A stretch of 64,000 nt of DNA from Amycolatopsis pretoriensis (GTDB taxonomy: Bacteria > Actinomycetota > Actinomycetes > Mycobacteriales > Pseudonocardiaceae): assembly GCF_900107925.1 (NCBI RefSeq), contig NZ_FNUJ01000003.1, positions 682,001-746,000 of the forward strand. Reading direction: 5' to 3'. The notes beneath the pieces were generated by a model. The model made no database searches. It was not told the origin of the DNA and was given only the letters and a program-made list of their open reading frames with translations. Position numbers and translations under genes: made by a program. This document shows, piece by piece, positions 29,929 to 37,654 of the stretch (positions are counted from its first letter, which is position 1; the number at the start of each line of letters is the position of its first letter).

Positions 29929-31149
29929 ATGCCTGAAGCCGTCATCGTCTCCACCGCCCGTTCGCCGATCGGCCGTGCCGGGAAGGGGTCGCTGGTCGGC
30001 ATGCGGCCCGACGACCTGACCGTGCAGATGATCCAGGCGGCACTGGCCAAGGTGCCGCAGCTCGACCCCACCGACATCGACGACCTGATGCTGGGCTGCG
30101 GCCTGCCGGGCGGTGAGTCCGGGTTCAACATGGGCCGCGCGGTCGCCGTCGAGCTCGGCTACGACCACCTGCCCGGCTGCACCATCACGCGGTACTGCTC
30201 GTCCAGCTTGCAGACCACGCGGATGGCGTTCCACGCGATCAAGGCCGGCGAGGGCGACGTCTTCATCTCGGCCGGCGTCGAGACCGTCTCGCGGTTCGCC
30301 AAGGGCAGCTCGGACTCGTGGCCGGACACGCACAACCCGCTGTTCGCCGACGCGGAGAAGCGCACCGCGGCGACGGCCGAGTCGGGCACGGACAGCTGGA
30401 CCGACCCGCGCACGTCCGGCGACGTCCCCGACGTCTACATCGCGATGGGCCAGACCGCCGAGAACCTGGCGCGGGTGAAGGGCGTCACGCGCGAGGACAT
30501 GGACGAGTTCGGCGTCCGCTCGCAGAACCTGGCCGAGAAGGCCATCGCCGACGGCTTCTGGGCCAAGGACATCACCCCGGTGACGCTCCCGGACGGCACG
30601 GTCGTCTCGAAGGACGACGGCCCGCGCGCCGGCGTGACCATCGAGGGCGTTTCGGGCCTGAAGCCGGTGTTCCGCCCGGACGGCCGCGTGACGGCGGGCA
30701 ACTGCTGCGCCCTCAACGACGGCGCGGCGGCGCTGGTCATCATGTCCGACACGAAGGCGCGCGAGCTGGGCCTGACGCCGCTGGCGCGGATCGTGTCGAC
30801 GGGCGTGACGGGGCTGTCGCCGGAGATCATGGGCTACGGCCCGGTGGAGGCGTCCAAGCAGGCGCTGTCGCGGGCGGGGCTGTCGATCGGCGACATCGAC
30901 CTGGTGGAGATCAACGAGGCGTTCGCCGCGCAGGTGATCCCGTCGTACCGCGACCTGGGCATCGACCTGGACCGCTTGAACGTGAACGGCGGCGCGATCG
31001 CGGTGGGCCACCCGTTCGGCATGACGGGCGCGCGCATCACGTCGACGCTGATCAACTCGCTGCAGCACCACGACAAGCAGTTCGGCCTGGAGACGATGTG
31101 CGTGGGCGGCGGCCAGGGCATGGCGCTGATCATCGAGCGCCTCTCCTGA
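29929..31149 (+). CDS. Acetyl-CoA C-acyltransferase (thiolase), FadA3-like
   Basis: A 406-residue thiolase catalysing cleavage or condensation of 3-ketoacyl-CoA. The acylated cysteine is in TITRYCSSSLQTTR, the NEAF motif is in VEINEAFAAQ, the histidine is in GHPFGMTGAR, and the second cysteine is in MCVGGGQG. The ATG at 29929 (MPEAVIVSTARSPIGRA) gives the normal N-terminus. Its position and direction relative to cbs match fadA3 in M. tuberculosis (from memory). Confidence 0.93.
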   Translation: MPEAVIVSTARSPIGRAGKGSLVGMRPDDLTVQMIQAALAKVPQLDPTDIDDLMLGCGLPGGESGFNMGRAVAVELGYDHLPGCTITRYCSSSLQTTRMAFHAIKAGEGDVFISAGVETVSRFAKGSSDSWPDTHNPLFADAEKRTAATAESGTDSWTDPRTSGDVPDVYIAMGQTAENLARVKGVTREDMDEFGVRSQNLAEKAIADGFWAKDITPVTLPDGTVVSKDDGPRAGVTIEGVSGLKPVFRPDGRVTAGNCCALNDGAAALVIMSDTKARELGLTPLARIVSTGVTGLSPEIMGYGPVEASKQALSRAGLSIGDIDLVEINEAFAAQVIPSYRDLGIDLDRLNVNGGAIAVGHPFGMTGARITSTLINSLQHHDKQFGLETMCVGGGQGMALIIERLS

Positions 31150-31160
31150 GCTGACCCACT

Positions 31161-31213
31161 GTCATGAACGACTCGTTCATGTCGCCTGACGACATGAACG
31201 AGTCGTTCATGAC
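31161..31213. repeat. Long perfect inverted repeat with ATGAACGACTCGTTCATG core
   Basis: Arms of 24 bp (31161-31184 and 31190-31213) pair perfectly around a 5-nt loop CCTGA. Each arm itself contains ATGAACGA and TCGTTCAT, so it is a palindrome of near-palindromes. It fills the gap between two convergent genes. A related element lies at 46951-47012. Confidence 0.9.
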
Positions 31214-31215
31214 AT

Positions 31216-32745
31216 CTAGTGGACCATCACCGGGGGTGCGGCCTCCTCGCCTTCCGCGGACGCCGGAGCCGGGCGGTTCTTCGGCAGGAACAGCGCCGGG
31301 ATCACGCACAGCACCACCAGCACCAGCGACCACACGAACGTCGTCGAGAAGGCCTCCGACGCCAGCCCCGTCGCCGCCGTGTGCGTTGCGGGGTTCAGGA
31401 TCGCTCCCGTGGCCGCCAGCTGGCCCTGGGCCGTCGGGACGCCGAACTTGCCCGCCAGCAGGGCCGCCAGGATCGTCGCCATCACCGCCGACCCGATCGC
31501 TCCCGCCGTCTGCTGGACGATGTTCGTCGCCGTCGAGGCTCGGGCCATGTCCTTCGGCTGCAGCGTCTGCAGCGCCGACGTCGTGATCGGCATCATCGTG
31601 CAGCCCATGCCCAGGCCCATCACGAACAGCGCCGACAGCAGCGTCCAGTACGGGGTCGTCGCCGTGACCTGGGTCAGCACCGCCATCGCGCCGATGATCA
31701 GCACCATGCCCGGCAGCACGATCTTGCGCGCGCCGACCTTGTCCGCCAGCCGGCCGGTGATCGGCATCGTGATCATCGCGCCGATGCCCTGCGGCGCCAG
31801 CAGCAGCCCCGCGTTCAACGTCGTTTCGCCGCGCACCAGCAGGAAGTACGTCGGCAGCAGCATCATCCCGCCGAGGAACGCGACGAAGAACAGCGACATC
31901 GTCACCATCGCCACCGTGAACGACCGGTTCTTGAACAGCCGCAGGTCCACCAGGGGGTTCGGCACGCGCAGCGCGCGCAGCACGAACGCCACCAGCAGCG
32001 CCAGCCCGCCCAGCGCCGGCAGCCACACCTCGACCGCGCCGATCCCGCCCGCGGACGGGATCTTCGAGACGCCGAAGATCAGCGCCGCCAGCCCCGGCGA
32101 CACCATCAGCATGCCCACGAAGTCGAAGCGCGACGCCGTCTCGGGCTCGTCCTTCGGCAGCAGCCGCCACGACAGCAGCAGCGTGATCAGGCCGATCGGC
32201 ACGTTGATGAAGAAGATCCAGCGCCAGCTCACGGCGTCGACCAGCCAGCCGCCGAGGATGGGGCCGCCGATCGGGCCGAGCAGCATCGGCACGCCCAGCA
32301 CCGCCATCACGCGCCCGAGCCGCTGCGGGCCGGCCGTGCGGGTCAGGATCGTCATGCCGCACGGCATCAGCATGCCGCCGCCGAAGCCCTGCAGGACGCG
32401 GAAGAGGATCAGCGTTTCGATGTTCCACGCCGCGCCCGCGAGCATCGAGCCCGCCAGGAACAGCACGATCGCGAGCATGTAGAGCCGCTTGGTCCCGAAG
32501 CGGTCGGACGCCCAGCCGGTGACCGGGATCACGGTCGCGAGCGCCAGCAGGTAGCCCGTGGCGACCCACTGGATGACGTCGAACGACGTCGAGAACTCGA
32601 TCGTCAGCTTCTGCAGCGCGACGTTGACGACCGTGGTGTCCAGGATCGCCATGATGGCACCGAGGACGACCACGGAAGCCACCTTGAGCACCCCGGCGTC
32701 GAGCGCGTCACCGTTCGGCGCCGAGCCGGTTCTTTGCGTAGTCAT
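31216..32745 (-). CDS. DHA2-family MFS exporter (EmrB/QacA type)
   Basis: A 509-residue protein with about 14 membrane helices. The motif A region (GWASDRFGTKRLYM) and the DHA2 mark LDTTVVNVALQKL near the first helix are clear; helix 5 holds GPIGGPILGGWLVD. It is likely to export drugs by proton antiport. The ATG at 32745 has GGGGGA upstream; the earlier starts lie in the preceding non-coding region. It is convergent with the thiolase gene and separated from it by an inverted repeat. Confidence 0.92.
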   Translation of the reverse strand: MTTQRTGSAPNGDALDAGVLKVASVVVLGAIMAILDTTVVNVALQKLTIEFSTSFDVIQWVATGYLLALATVIPVTGWASDRFGTKRLYMLAIVLFLAGSMLAGAAWNIETLILFRVLQGFGGGMLMPCGMTILTRTAGPQRLGRVMAVLGVPMLLGPIGGPILGGWLVDAVSWRWIFFINVPIGLITLLLSWRLLPKDEPETASRFDFVGMLMVSPGLAALIFGVSKIPSAGGIGAVEVWLPALGGLALLVAFVLRALRVPNPLVDLRLFKNRSFTVAMVTMSLFFVAFLGGMMLLPTYFLLVRGETTLNAGLLLAPQGIGAMITMPITGRLADKVGARKIVLPGMVLIIGAMAVLTQVTATTPYWTLLSALFVMGLGMGCTMMPITTSALQTLQPKDMARASTATNIVQQTAGAIGSAVMATILAALLAGKFGVPTAQGQLAATGAILNPATHTAATGLASEAFSTTFVWSLVLVVLCVIPALFLPKNRPAPASAEGEEAAPPVMVH

Positions 32746-32848
32746 GCGGAGATTTCCCCCAGTTTCGTCGATTCGTCCGCGAGGGTACCGGGGGCCTCCG
32801 ACAAAAAGCGTCTCAGCGGATGCTGTCGGTGGGACGCCCCAAGCGAAG

Positions 32849-32881
32849 AAGGCCTCCTCGCGAAGCACGCGAGGAGGCCTT
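32849..32881 (-). terminator. Terminator of the LppU-like gene
   Basis: A perfect 14-bp stem (AAGGCCTCCTCGCG with CGCGAGGAGGCCTT) and a 5-nt loop lie 16 bp after the stop codon of the gene at 32897-33658. Confidence 0.85.
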
Positions 32882-32896
32882 TCGACGAGCCGGCAG

Positions 32897-33658
32897 CTAG
32901 TTCGTCTTGACGCACATGGTCGTCGCCGGCTGCGGGTAGATCGCGACGCGGGTGGCTTCGGTGCCCTCGCAGACGCTCTCGCTCGCCTGGCCTTCGACGA
33001 CCTTCACGAGCTCGGCGTCCTTGCTCGGGTCGGTGCACGCGACCTTCTGGTAGCCCTTGGTCTGCGACGAGAAGTTCGCCAGGCAGTCGCCCTGCTTCGC
33101 GTTGATCATCAGGCACAGCTTGTACGAGCTGCGGCCGCTGACCGAGTAGGTGTCGTAGCCGGCGTCGGAGCCACCGGGGCACTGGTCGCTCGCGCTGTCG
33201 AGCTTCGCGGCGATCTTGACGTTGGCCTTCGGGTCGCCGCAGTCGGCCTTCGCCGGGTCGTCGCCGCCCCGGGTGAACTCGGAGATCGAGAGGCAGTCAC
33301 CGACGTTGGAGCTGGCCGGCGAGCTGTTGAACGACACGATCCCGACGACGATGGCGACGATCACGACCACGCCGATGACCGAGAACTTGACGATCGTGCC
33401 GGTCTTCGACTTCTTCGGCACCGGCGGCGCGGGCGGGAACTGGCCACCCTGGAACTGGCCGGGCTGACCGGGCGGCGGCGGGTACTGGCCGGGCGGCGGG
33501 CCGTACTGGCCCGGCTGGCCCTGCGGCGGGGTGCCCGGCGCGGCGCCGAACTGGCCCTGCTGGCCGTACTGCTGCGGCTGACCGCCCGGCGGCGGCCCGT
33601 AGGGATCGGGCTGACCCACCGGCTGCTGGCCCCCGGGGGCCGGAGGGGGAACGCTCAC
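32897..33658 (-). CDS. LppU-like protein: proline-rich tail, membrane anchor and cysteine-rich external domain
   Basis: A 253-residue protein from a GTG with GAGGTG before it. Residues 1-95 are Pro/Gly/Gln-rich (GQPGQYGPPPGQYPPPPGQ pattern), then one membrane helix (FSVIGVVVIVAIVVGIVSF). The external domain of about 135 residues has eight cysteines (for example GDCLSISEF, KADCGDP, KLCLMI, TMCVKTN) that could form four disulfides. This matches actinobacterial LppU/SCO3897-type proteins. The role is unknown. Confidence 0.75.
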   Translation of the reverse strand: MSVPPPAPGGQQPVGQPDPYGPPPGGQPQQYGQQGQFGAAPGTPPQGQPGQYGPPPGQYPPPPGQPGQFQGGQFPPAPPVPKKSKTGTIVKFSVIGVVVIVAIVVGIVSFNSSPASSNVGDCLSISEFTRGGDDPAKADCGDPKANVKIAAKLDSASDQCPGGSDAGYDTYSVSGRSSYKLCLMINAKQGDCLANFSSQTKGYQKVACTDPSKDAELVKVVEGQASESVCEGTEATRVAIYPQPATTMCVKTN

Positions 33659-33761
33659 TGTGCACCTCACACATGTGAAATGAAGAACCGACCGGCACAT
33701 CCAACACGCAGGGTGAGCACGGCCCGCAGCGGGGTCCCCATATGCACGAATTACCCACAAA

Positions 33762-33793
33762 GAAGGCGCCCCGGTTGGTTACGGAGCGCCTTC
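33762..33793 (-). terminator. Terminator of the Bax inhibitor-like gene
   Basis: An 8-bp stem (GAAGGCGC with GCGCCTTC) and a 16-nt loop that can pair further inside. It lies 23 bp past the stop codon of the minus-strand gene. Confidence 0.65.
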
Positions 33794-33815
33794 ATCGCGG
33801 AACGGTGAGCCAGGG

Positions 33816-34649
33816 TTACTCGCGGAGGTACGACAGCAGCCGCAGGATCTCCAGGTACAGCCACACCAGCGTCGTCATCAGGCCGAACGCGGTGTACCAG
33901 GCCCACTTCGACGGCATGCCCTCGCGGATCATCCGGTCGGCCTGGTCGAAGTCGAGCAGGAAGCTGAACGCCGCGATGCCGATGCAGACGAGGCTGAAGA
34001 CGATGGCCAGCGGGCCGCCGTCGCGCAGCGGGTTGAAGCCGAAGGCCAGCGCGCTGATCAGGTTGAACAGCATCAGGATCGCGACGCCGACGACGGCCCC
34101 GACGATCCACTTGGTCAGCTTCGGGGTCACCTTGACCGCGCCGGTCTTGTAGACGACCAGCATGCCGATGAAGACGCCGGCGGTGCCGATGATCGCCTGC
34201 AGGGCGATGCCCGGGTAGACGACCTCGAACACGCCGCTGAGCGCGCCGAGGAAGAGCCCTTCGGCCGCCGAGTAGACCAGCGTCAGCGGGCCGCTCGGCT
34301 TCTGCCGGAAGATGATCACGAGGGAGATGACGAGCCCGACGATCAGGCCGCCGAGCATGGCGCCGATCAGGGCGCCGGAGAGCCGGCCGGTGTTCGCCAG
34401 CTCGCTCTGGGCCCAGATCGCCGTGACGATGCCGACGAGCAGCGCGACGCCGAGGCTCATGCCGGTCTTGACGACGACGTCGTCGACCGTCATCGGGCGG
34501 TCGCCCTCACCGGAACGGGTCTGCCCGGGGCCGTACCCGGGCACGCCGCCCTGGGGCTGGTTGAAGCCCACCGGGGGGCCGTACTGGCCGTAAGTCTGCG
34601 TTCCGCCGTGCGGCAGGTTGCGGAACGCCGGGTTGCTACTGGAACGCAC
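33816..34649 (-). CDS. Bax inhibitor-1/YccA family membrane protein
   Basis: A 277-residue protein. After a Gly/Pro/Gln-rich cytoplasmic N-terminus of about 65 residues there are seven membrane helices, including MSLGVALLVGIVTAIWA and ALQAIIGTAGVFIGMLVVY, and a conserved SFLLDFDQADRMI segment near the last ones. Family members are thought to act as pH-sensitive calcium leak channels. The GTG at 34649 has AGGAGG 5 bp before it, which favours it over the ATG at 34700. A homologue sits near fadA3 in M. tuberculosis (Rv1072, from memory). Confidence 0.88.
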   Translation of the reverse strand: MRSSSNPAFRNLPHGGTQTYGQYGPPVGFNQPQGGVPGYGPGQTRSGEGDRPMTVDDVVVKTGMSLGVALLVGIVTAIWAQSELANTGRLSGALIGAMLGGLIVGLVISLVIIFRQKPSGPLTLVYSAAEGLFLGALSGVFEVVYPGIALQAIIGTAGVFIGMLVVYKTGAVKVTPKLTKWIVGAVVGVAILMLFNLISALAFGFNPLRDGGPLAIVFSLVCIGIAAFSFLLDFDQADRMIREGMPSKWAWYTAFGLMTTLVWLYLEILRLLSYLRE

Positions 34650-34724
34650 CTGATCCTCCTGGATCTGCTGCTTCGTGGATCGACGCTGCATCGGGTTCAA
34701 CGACCGCCGGGAGCGAGCGGTTCC

Positions 34725-34752
34725 CGTCGAGTAAAGACGACTTTACTCGACG
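34725..34752. promoter_or_regulatory. 12-bp inverted repeat in a divergent promoter region
   Basis: CGTCGAGTAAAG (34725-34736) and CTTTACTCGACG (34741-34752) pair perfectly around ACGA. It lies in the 319-bp gap between the divergent Bax inhibitor-like gene and the surface protein gene. Apart from this repeat I see no gene in the gap. An operator is the simplest reading. Confidence 0.45.
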
Positions 34753-34968
34753 CCGGGCCCCTGGCCTCGGTGGACACCGTATGCGACGGAGATCACGACC
34801 GTTCACCGACAGCCACCCGAAGAGCGGTAGACACCTCAGCCCCTTCCGAGTGACCCTCACCTGGCGTGCCCGGTTGCTCACCGTGCGCGCGTCGGGGACT
34901 TGCTCAATCACGTGACCTGCGGAGACGCGGCTGCACCGCACCGCGTCCGACGAAGGAGCCTGGACACC

Positions 34969-36429
34969 ATGAGGTGGTCGACACGTCCCCGCGCGGGCGT
35001 CCGCGCACTCACCGGCCTGGTCGCCGCGGCCCTGCTGGGCACGCTTTCCGTGACCGTCGCGGCTCCGGTCGCCTCGGCCGCGAAGCAGGAGGGCATCGGC
35101 TACCGCACCGAGAAGCCGCAGCCGATGACGCCGCTGCCGCACACCGGCAACTGGCTGGGCTCCTACATCGTCGGCGGCCAGCAGGTCTTCTGCGTGAGCT
35201 TCCAGCTCAAGGCGCCGGACTCGGACGAGAAGTACCGGCCGGGCGACGAGCTGCTGACGAAATGGGGCACGAAGCTCCCGGCCGACCAGGCGGCGAACAT
35301 CTCGTACCTGCTCCTGCGCTACGGCGACACCAAGAAGCCGGACGAGGCCGCCGCACTCGCGCACCTGCTGCACTCCTGGACGGCGGCCCCGCGCACGCCC
35401 GCGGACCTCGACCCGGCGCTGACGTACGACAAGATCGGCTACGACGCGCCGTTCCACCTGCAGCAGCTGCAGGCGCACCCGGACGCCGTGGCGGCGGTCG
35501 AGCGGCTGCGGACCGAGGCCGAGGCGAACCGCGGCCCGTGGACGGCGTCGGTGACCACGCCGAAGGACCCGCAGTACCCCGGCGAGCCCGCCGAGTGGAC
35601 GGTCACGGTGAAGAACGCCAAGGGCAAGGGCGTTCCCGGCGTCCCGGTGAAACTGGTGGCGTCCGCCGCGACCCTCGGCGGGGAGCCGGCCGAGGGGAAC
35701 GCGAGTCCGCAGGGCGCCGCGAAGGACGCCACGCTCGACACGGGCGCGGACGGGACCGTGACGGTCAAGCTGACCCCGACCGGCGAGCAGCCGAAGCTGG
35801 TGGCGTCGCTGGCCGCCCCGGCCGACCGGCCGTACGTGCGGGTTCCGGTCGACACGGACAAGCAGCGCGTCGTCTCGACCGGCGGCGAGAAGGAGCTGAC
35901 GGCGCAGGGCGTGGTGAGCGTCGCGAAGCCGGGCAAGGTCCAGGTGACGAAGACGGACGCGAACACGGGCAAGGGCGTCGGCGGCGCCGTCCTGCGGATC
36001 ACGGGCAAGGACAAGGCGACGGCCGCGCTGGGCCAGGACGGCAAGCCGCTCACCGGTGCCGACGGCAAGCCTGTCGTGGTCACGACGGACGGGAAGACGG
36101 GCGGCGTGACGGTCGACGGTCTGCGCGCGCCGCAGGAGATCTGCGTGGTGGAGGCCGGGCCGCCGCCGGGCTACACGAACGCGTACGACCCGAAGAACCC
36201 GCCGTCGGCGTGCGGGACGGTGAAGCCGGGCGAGACGCTGGTGTTGACGGTGGTGAACAAGCCGAACGAGGTCCCGCGCGCGATCCCGGCGGGTGACGCG
36301 CCGGTGGTCCAGGCGCGGGGTGCGGTCGAGACGAGCTATTCGGTACCGGGGTTGGCCGGGCTCGGGTTGCTGGTGCTGGTGGGCGCCGGGCTGGTCGCCC
36401 TCGCCGCGCGGCGGGCCTCGCGCAGGTAA
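34969..36429 (+). CDS. Secreted, membrane-anchored surface protein with SpaA-like domain
   Basis: A 486-residue protein. A signal peptide (residues 1-37, ending VASA) is followed by a domain of about 140 residues (HTGNWLGSYIVGGQQVFCVSF) resembling the thioester/VaFE-type domains of adhesins, though the partner Gln motif is not evident. Then come an Ig-like beta domain (WTASVTTPKDPQYPGEPAEW), a SpaA-like domain (VQVTKTDANTGKGVGGAVL) and a C-terminal helix (GLAGLGLLVLVGAGLVALAA) with a basic tail. No LPxTG or LAxTG motif is seen before that helix. AAGGAG precedes the ATG. The sortase gene follows 5 bp later. Confidence 0.8.
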   Translation: MRWSTRPRAGVRALTGLVAAALLGTLSVTVAAPVASAAKQEGIGYRTEKPQPMTPLPHTGNWLGSYIVGGQQVFCVSFQLKAPDSDEKYRPGDELLTKWGTKLPADQAANISYLLLRYGDTKKPDEAAALAHLLHSWTAAPRTPADLDPALTYDKIGYDAPFHLQQLQAHPDAVAAVERLRTEAEANRGPWTASVTTPKDPQYPGEPAEWTVTVKNAKGKGVPGVPVKLVASAATLGGEPAEGNASPQGAAKDATLDTGADGTVTVKLTPTGEQPKLVASLAAPADRPYVRVPVDTDKQRVVSTGGEKELTAQGVVSVAKPGKVQVTKTDANTGKGVGGAVLRITGKDKATAALGQDGKPLTGADGKPVVVTTDGKTGGVTVDGLRAPQEICVVEAGPPPGYTNAYDPKNPPSACGTVKPGETLVLTVVNKPNEVPRAIPAGDAPVVQARGAVETSYSVPGLAGLGLLVLVGAGLVALAARRASRR

Positions 36430-36434
36430 GCGGG

Positions 36435-37553
36435 ATGGCACGCACCAAAGCCGAGGGCTGGTCGGCGGACGACGACGGGACGCTGTACCGGCCGGGTACC
36501 GGCCGGCCGGCGAGTGGCGCGGGCGGCTGGTTCGAGCCGAGCCCGGCCGGCGACGGCGGCCGGGCCGATGCGGATCCGGGCGCGGCGGCCGGCGGCCGAG
36601 CCGAGGCCGGCCCGACTTGGGCGACGAACGACCACACCGGCAGCCGGGCGGCCGCCGGCACCACCGCCCAGGCCGCGCCGAACCCCGACTGGGCAGCGAG
36701 CAACCCGGCAACCGCCGCCACCACCGACCAAGCCTCGGCGAACCCCGGCTGGACGGCCGCCGGCACCACCAGCCGGACCACGCCGAACCCGGGCTGGACC
36801 ACCGACGACACCTGGGCCGGCTGGGGCGAGGCCGATCCCGGCGGCGAGTGGGCACCCCGGAAACCCCAGCGCGGGCGGCTCCTCGCCGGCTTCGCGCTCG
36901 GCGCGGCCACCGTGCTCGCCATCCAGTTCGGCGGCACCGTCGTCACCTCGCCTCCCGTGGCCGTCGTCGCCGGCACCGCGCTGCCCGCCGCCGGGGCCGC
37001 GGCCGCCCCCGCGGCCCGTCCGGCCACCCCCGCACCACCGCCACCCCCAGCGCCGGCGACCACCAGCACCGCGCCCGCGGCCCCCGCCGCACAGACGTCC
37101 ACCCCGCCGCCACCTCAGCAACCCGGCACCGTCCGGCTGCCCGCCGGCGGCACGGCGTCCCTCGTCCGCAAGGACCTCGGCCCCGACGGCGAACTCCCCG
37201 TCCCCGCCGACCTGCGCCAAGCGACCTGGTGGGGCGCCGACCTGACCGCCGCCGGCGGCGCGAGCGTCTTCGCCGGGCACGTCAACTGGCGGGGCGCCAC
37301 CGGGCCGTTCGCCGAGCTCTGGTCCGCGCGGATCGGCGGCGGAGTGACCATTGTGGACAGTGCGGGCAAGACCTGGCGCTACCGGATCTCCCAGCTGGTC
37401 ACCGTGCACAAGAACGACCTGCCCGCCCGCGCCGACGACCTGTTCGGCCAGTCCGGCCCGCACCGCGTGGTGCTCGTGACGTGCGGTGGCCGCTGGGTCG
37501 GCGGCTCGGACGGCTACGAGGAGAACCGCGTCGTCGTCGCGGACCCCGCCTAA
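36435..37553 (+). CDS. Class F sortase
   Basis: A 372-residue protein. The first 140 residues are low-complexity and rich in Ala/Thr/Pro/Trp with repeated NPGWT units; a membrane helix (LLAGFALGAATVLAIQF) follows, then an Ala/Pro linker of about 80 residues and the sortase domain. The catalytic triad is visible: His in SVFAGHVNW, Cys in VLVTCGGRW and Arg in YEENRVVVA. It probably joins surface proteins to cell-wall components, perhaps the upstream protein, with which it is co-transcribed. The unusually long N-terminal tail is cytoplasmic. Confidence 0.9.
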   Translation: MARTKAEGWSADDDGTLYRPGTGRPASGAGGWFEPSPAGDGGRADADPGAAAGGRAEAGPTWATNDHTGSRAAAGTTAQAAPNPDWAASNPATAATTDQASANPGWTAAGTTSRTTPNPGWTTDDTWAGWGEADPGGEWAPRKPQRGRLLAGFALGAATVLAIQFGGTVVTSPPVAVVAGTALPAAGAAAAPAARPATPAPPPPPAPATTSTAPAAPAAQTSTPPPPQQPGTVRLPAGGTASLVRKDLGPDGELPVPADLRQATWWGADLTAAGGASVFAGHVNWRGATGPFAELWSARIGGGVTIVDSAGKTWRYRISQLVTVHKNDLPARADDLFGQSGPHRVVLVTCGGRWVGGSDGYEENRVVVADPA

Positions 37554-37571
37554 GTTACCCGTGAGTAACTT
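37552..37571 (+). terminator. Small hairpin after the sortase gene
   Basis: A 7-bp stem (AAGTTAC with GTAACTT) and a 6-nt loop starting in the stop codon. It is AT-richer than its surroundings but has no T-run. Confidence 0.4.
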
Positions 37572-37654
37572 CACGTCCCGCCACGGTGGTCACTGACGCC
37601 CACATGCAGCAGAATGCCCAGGGTCAGGGCGAAGCGGTGAGAGGTGTGAAGACG

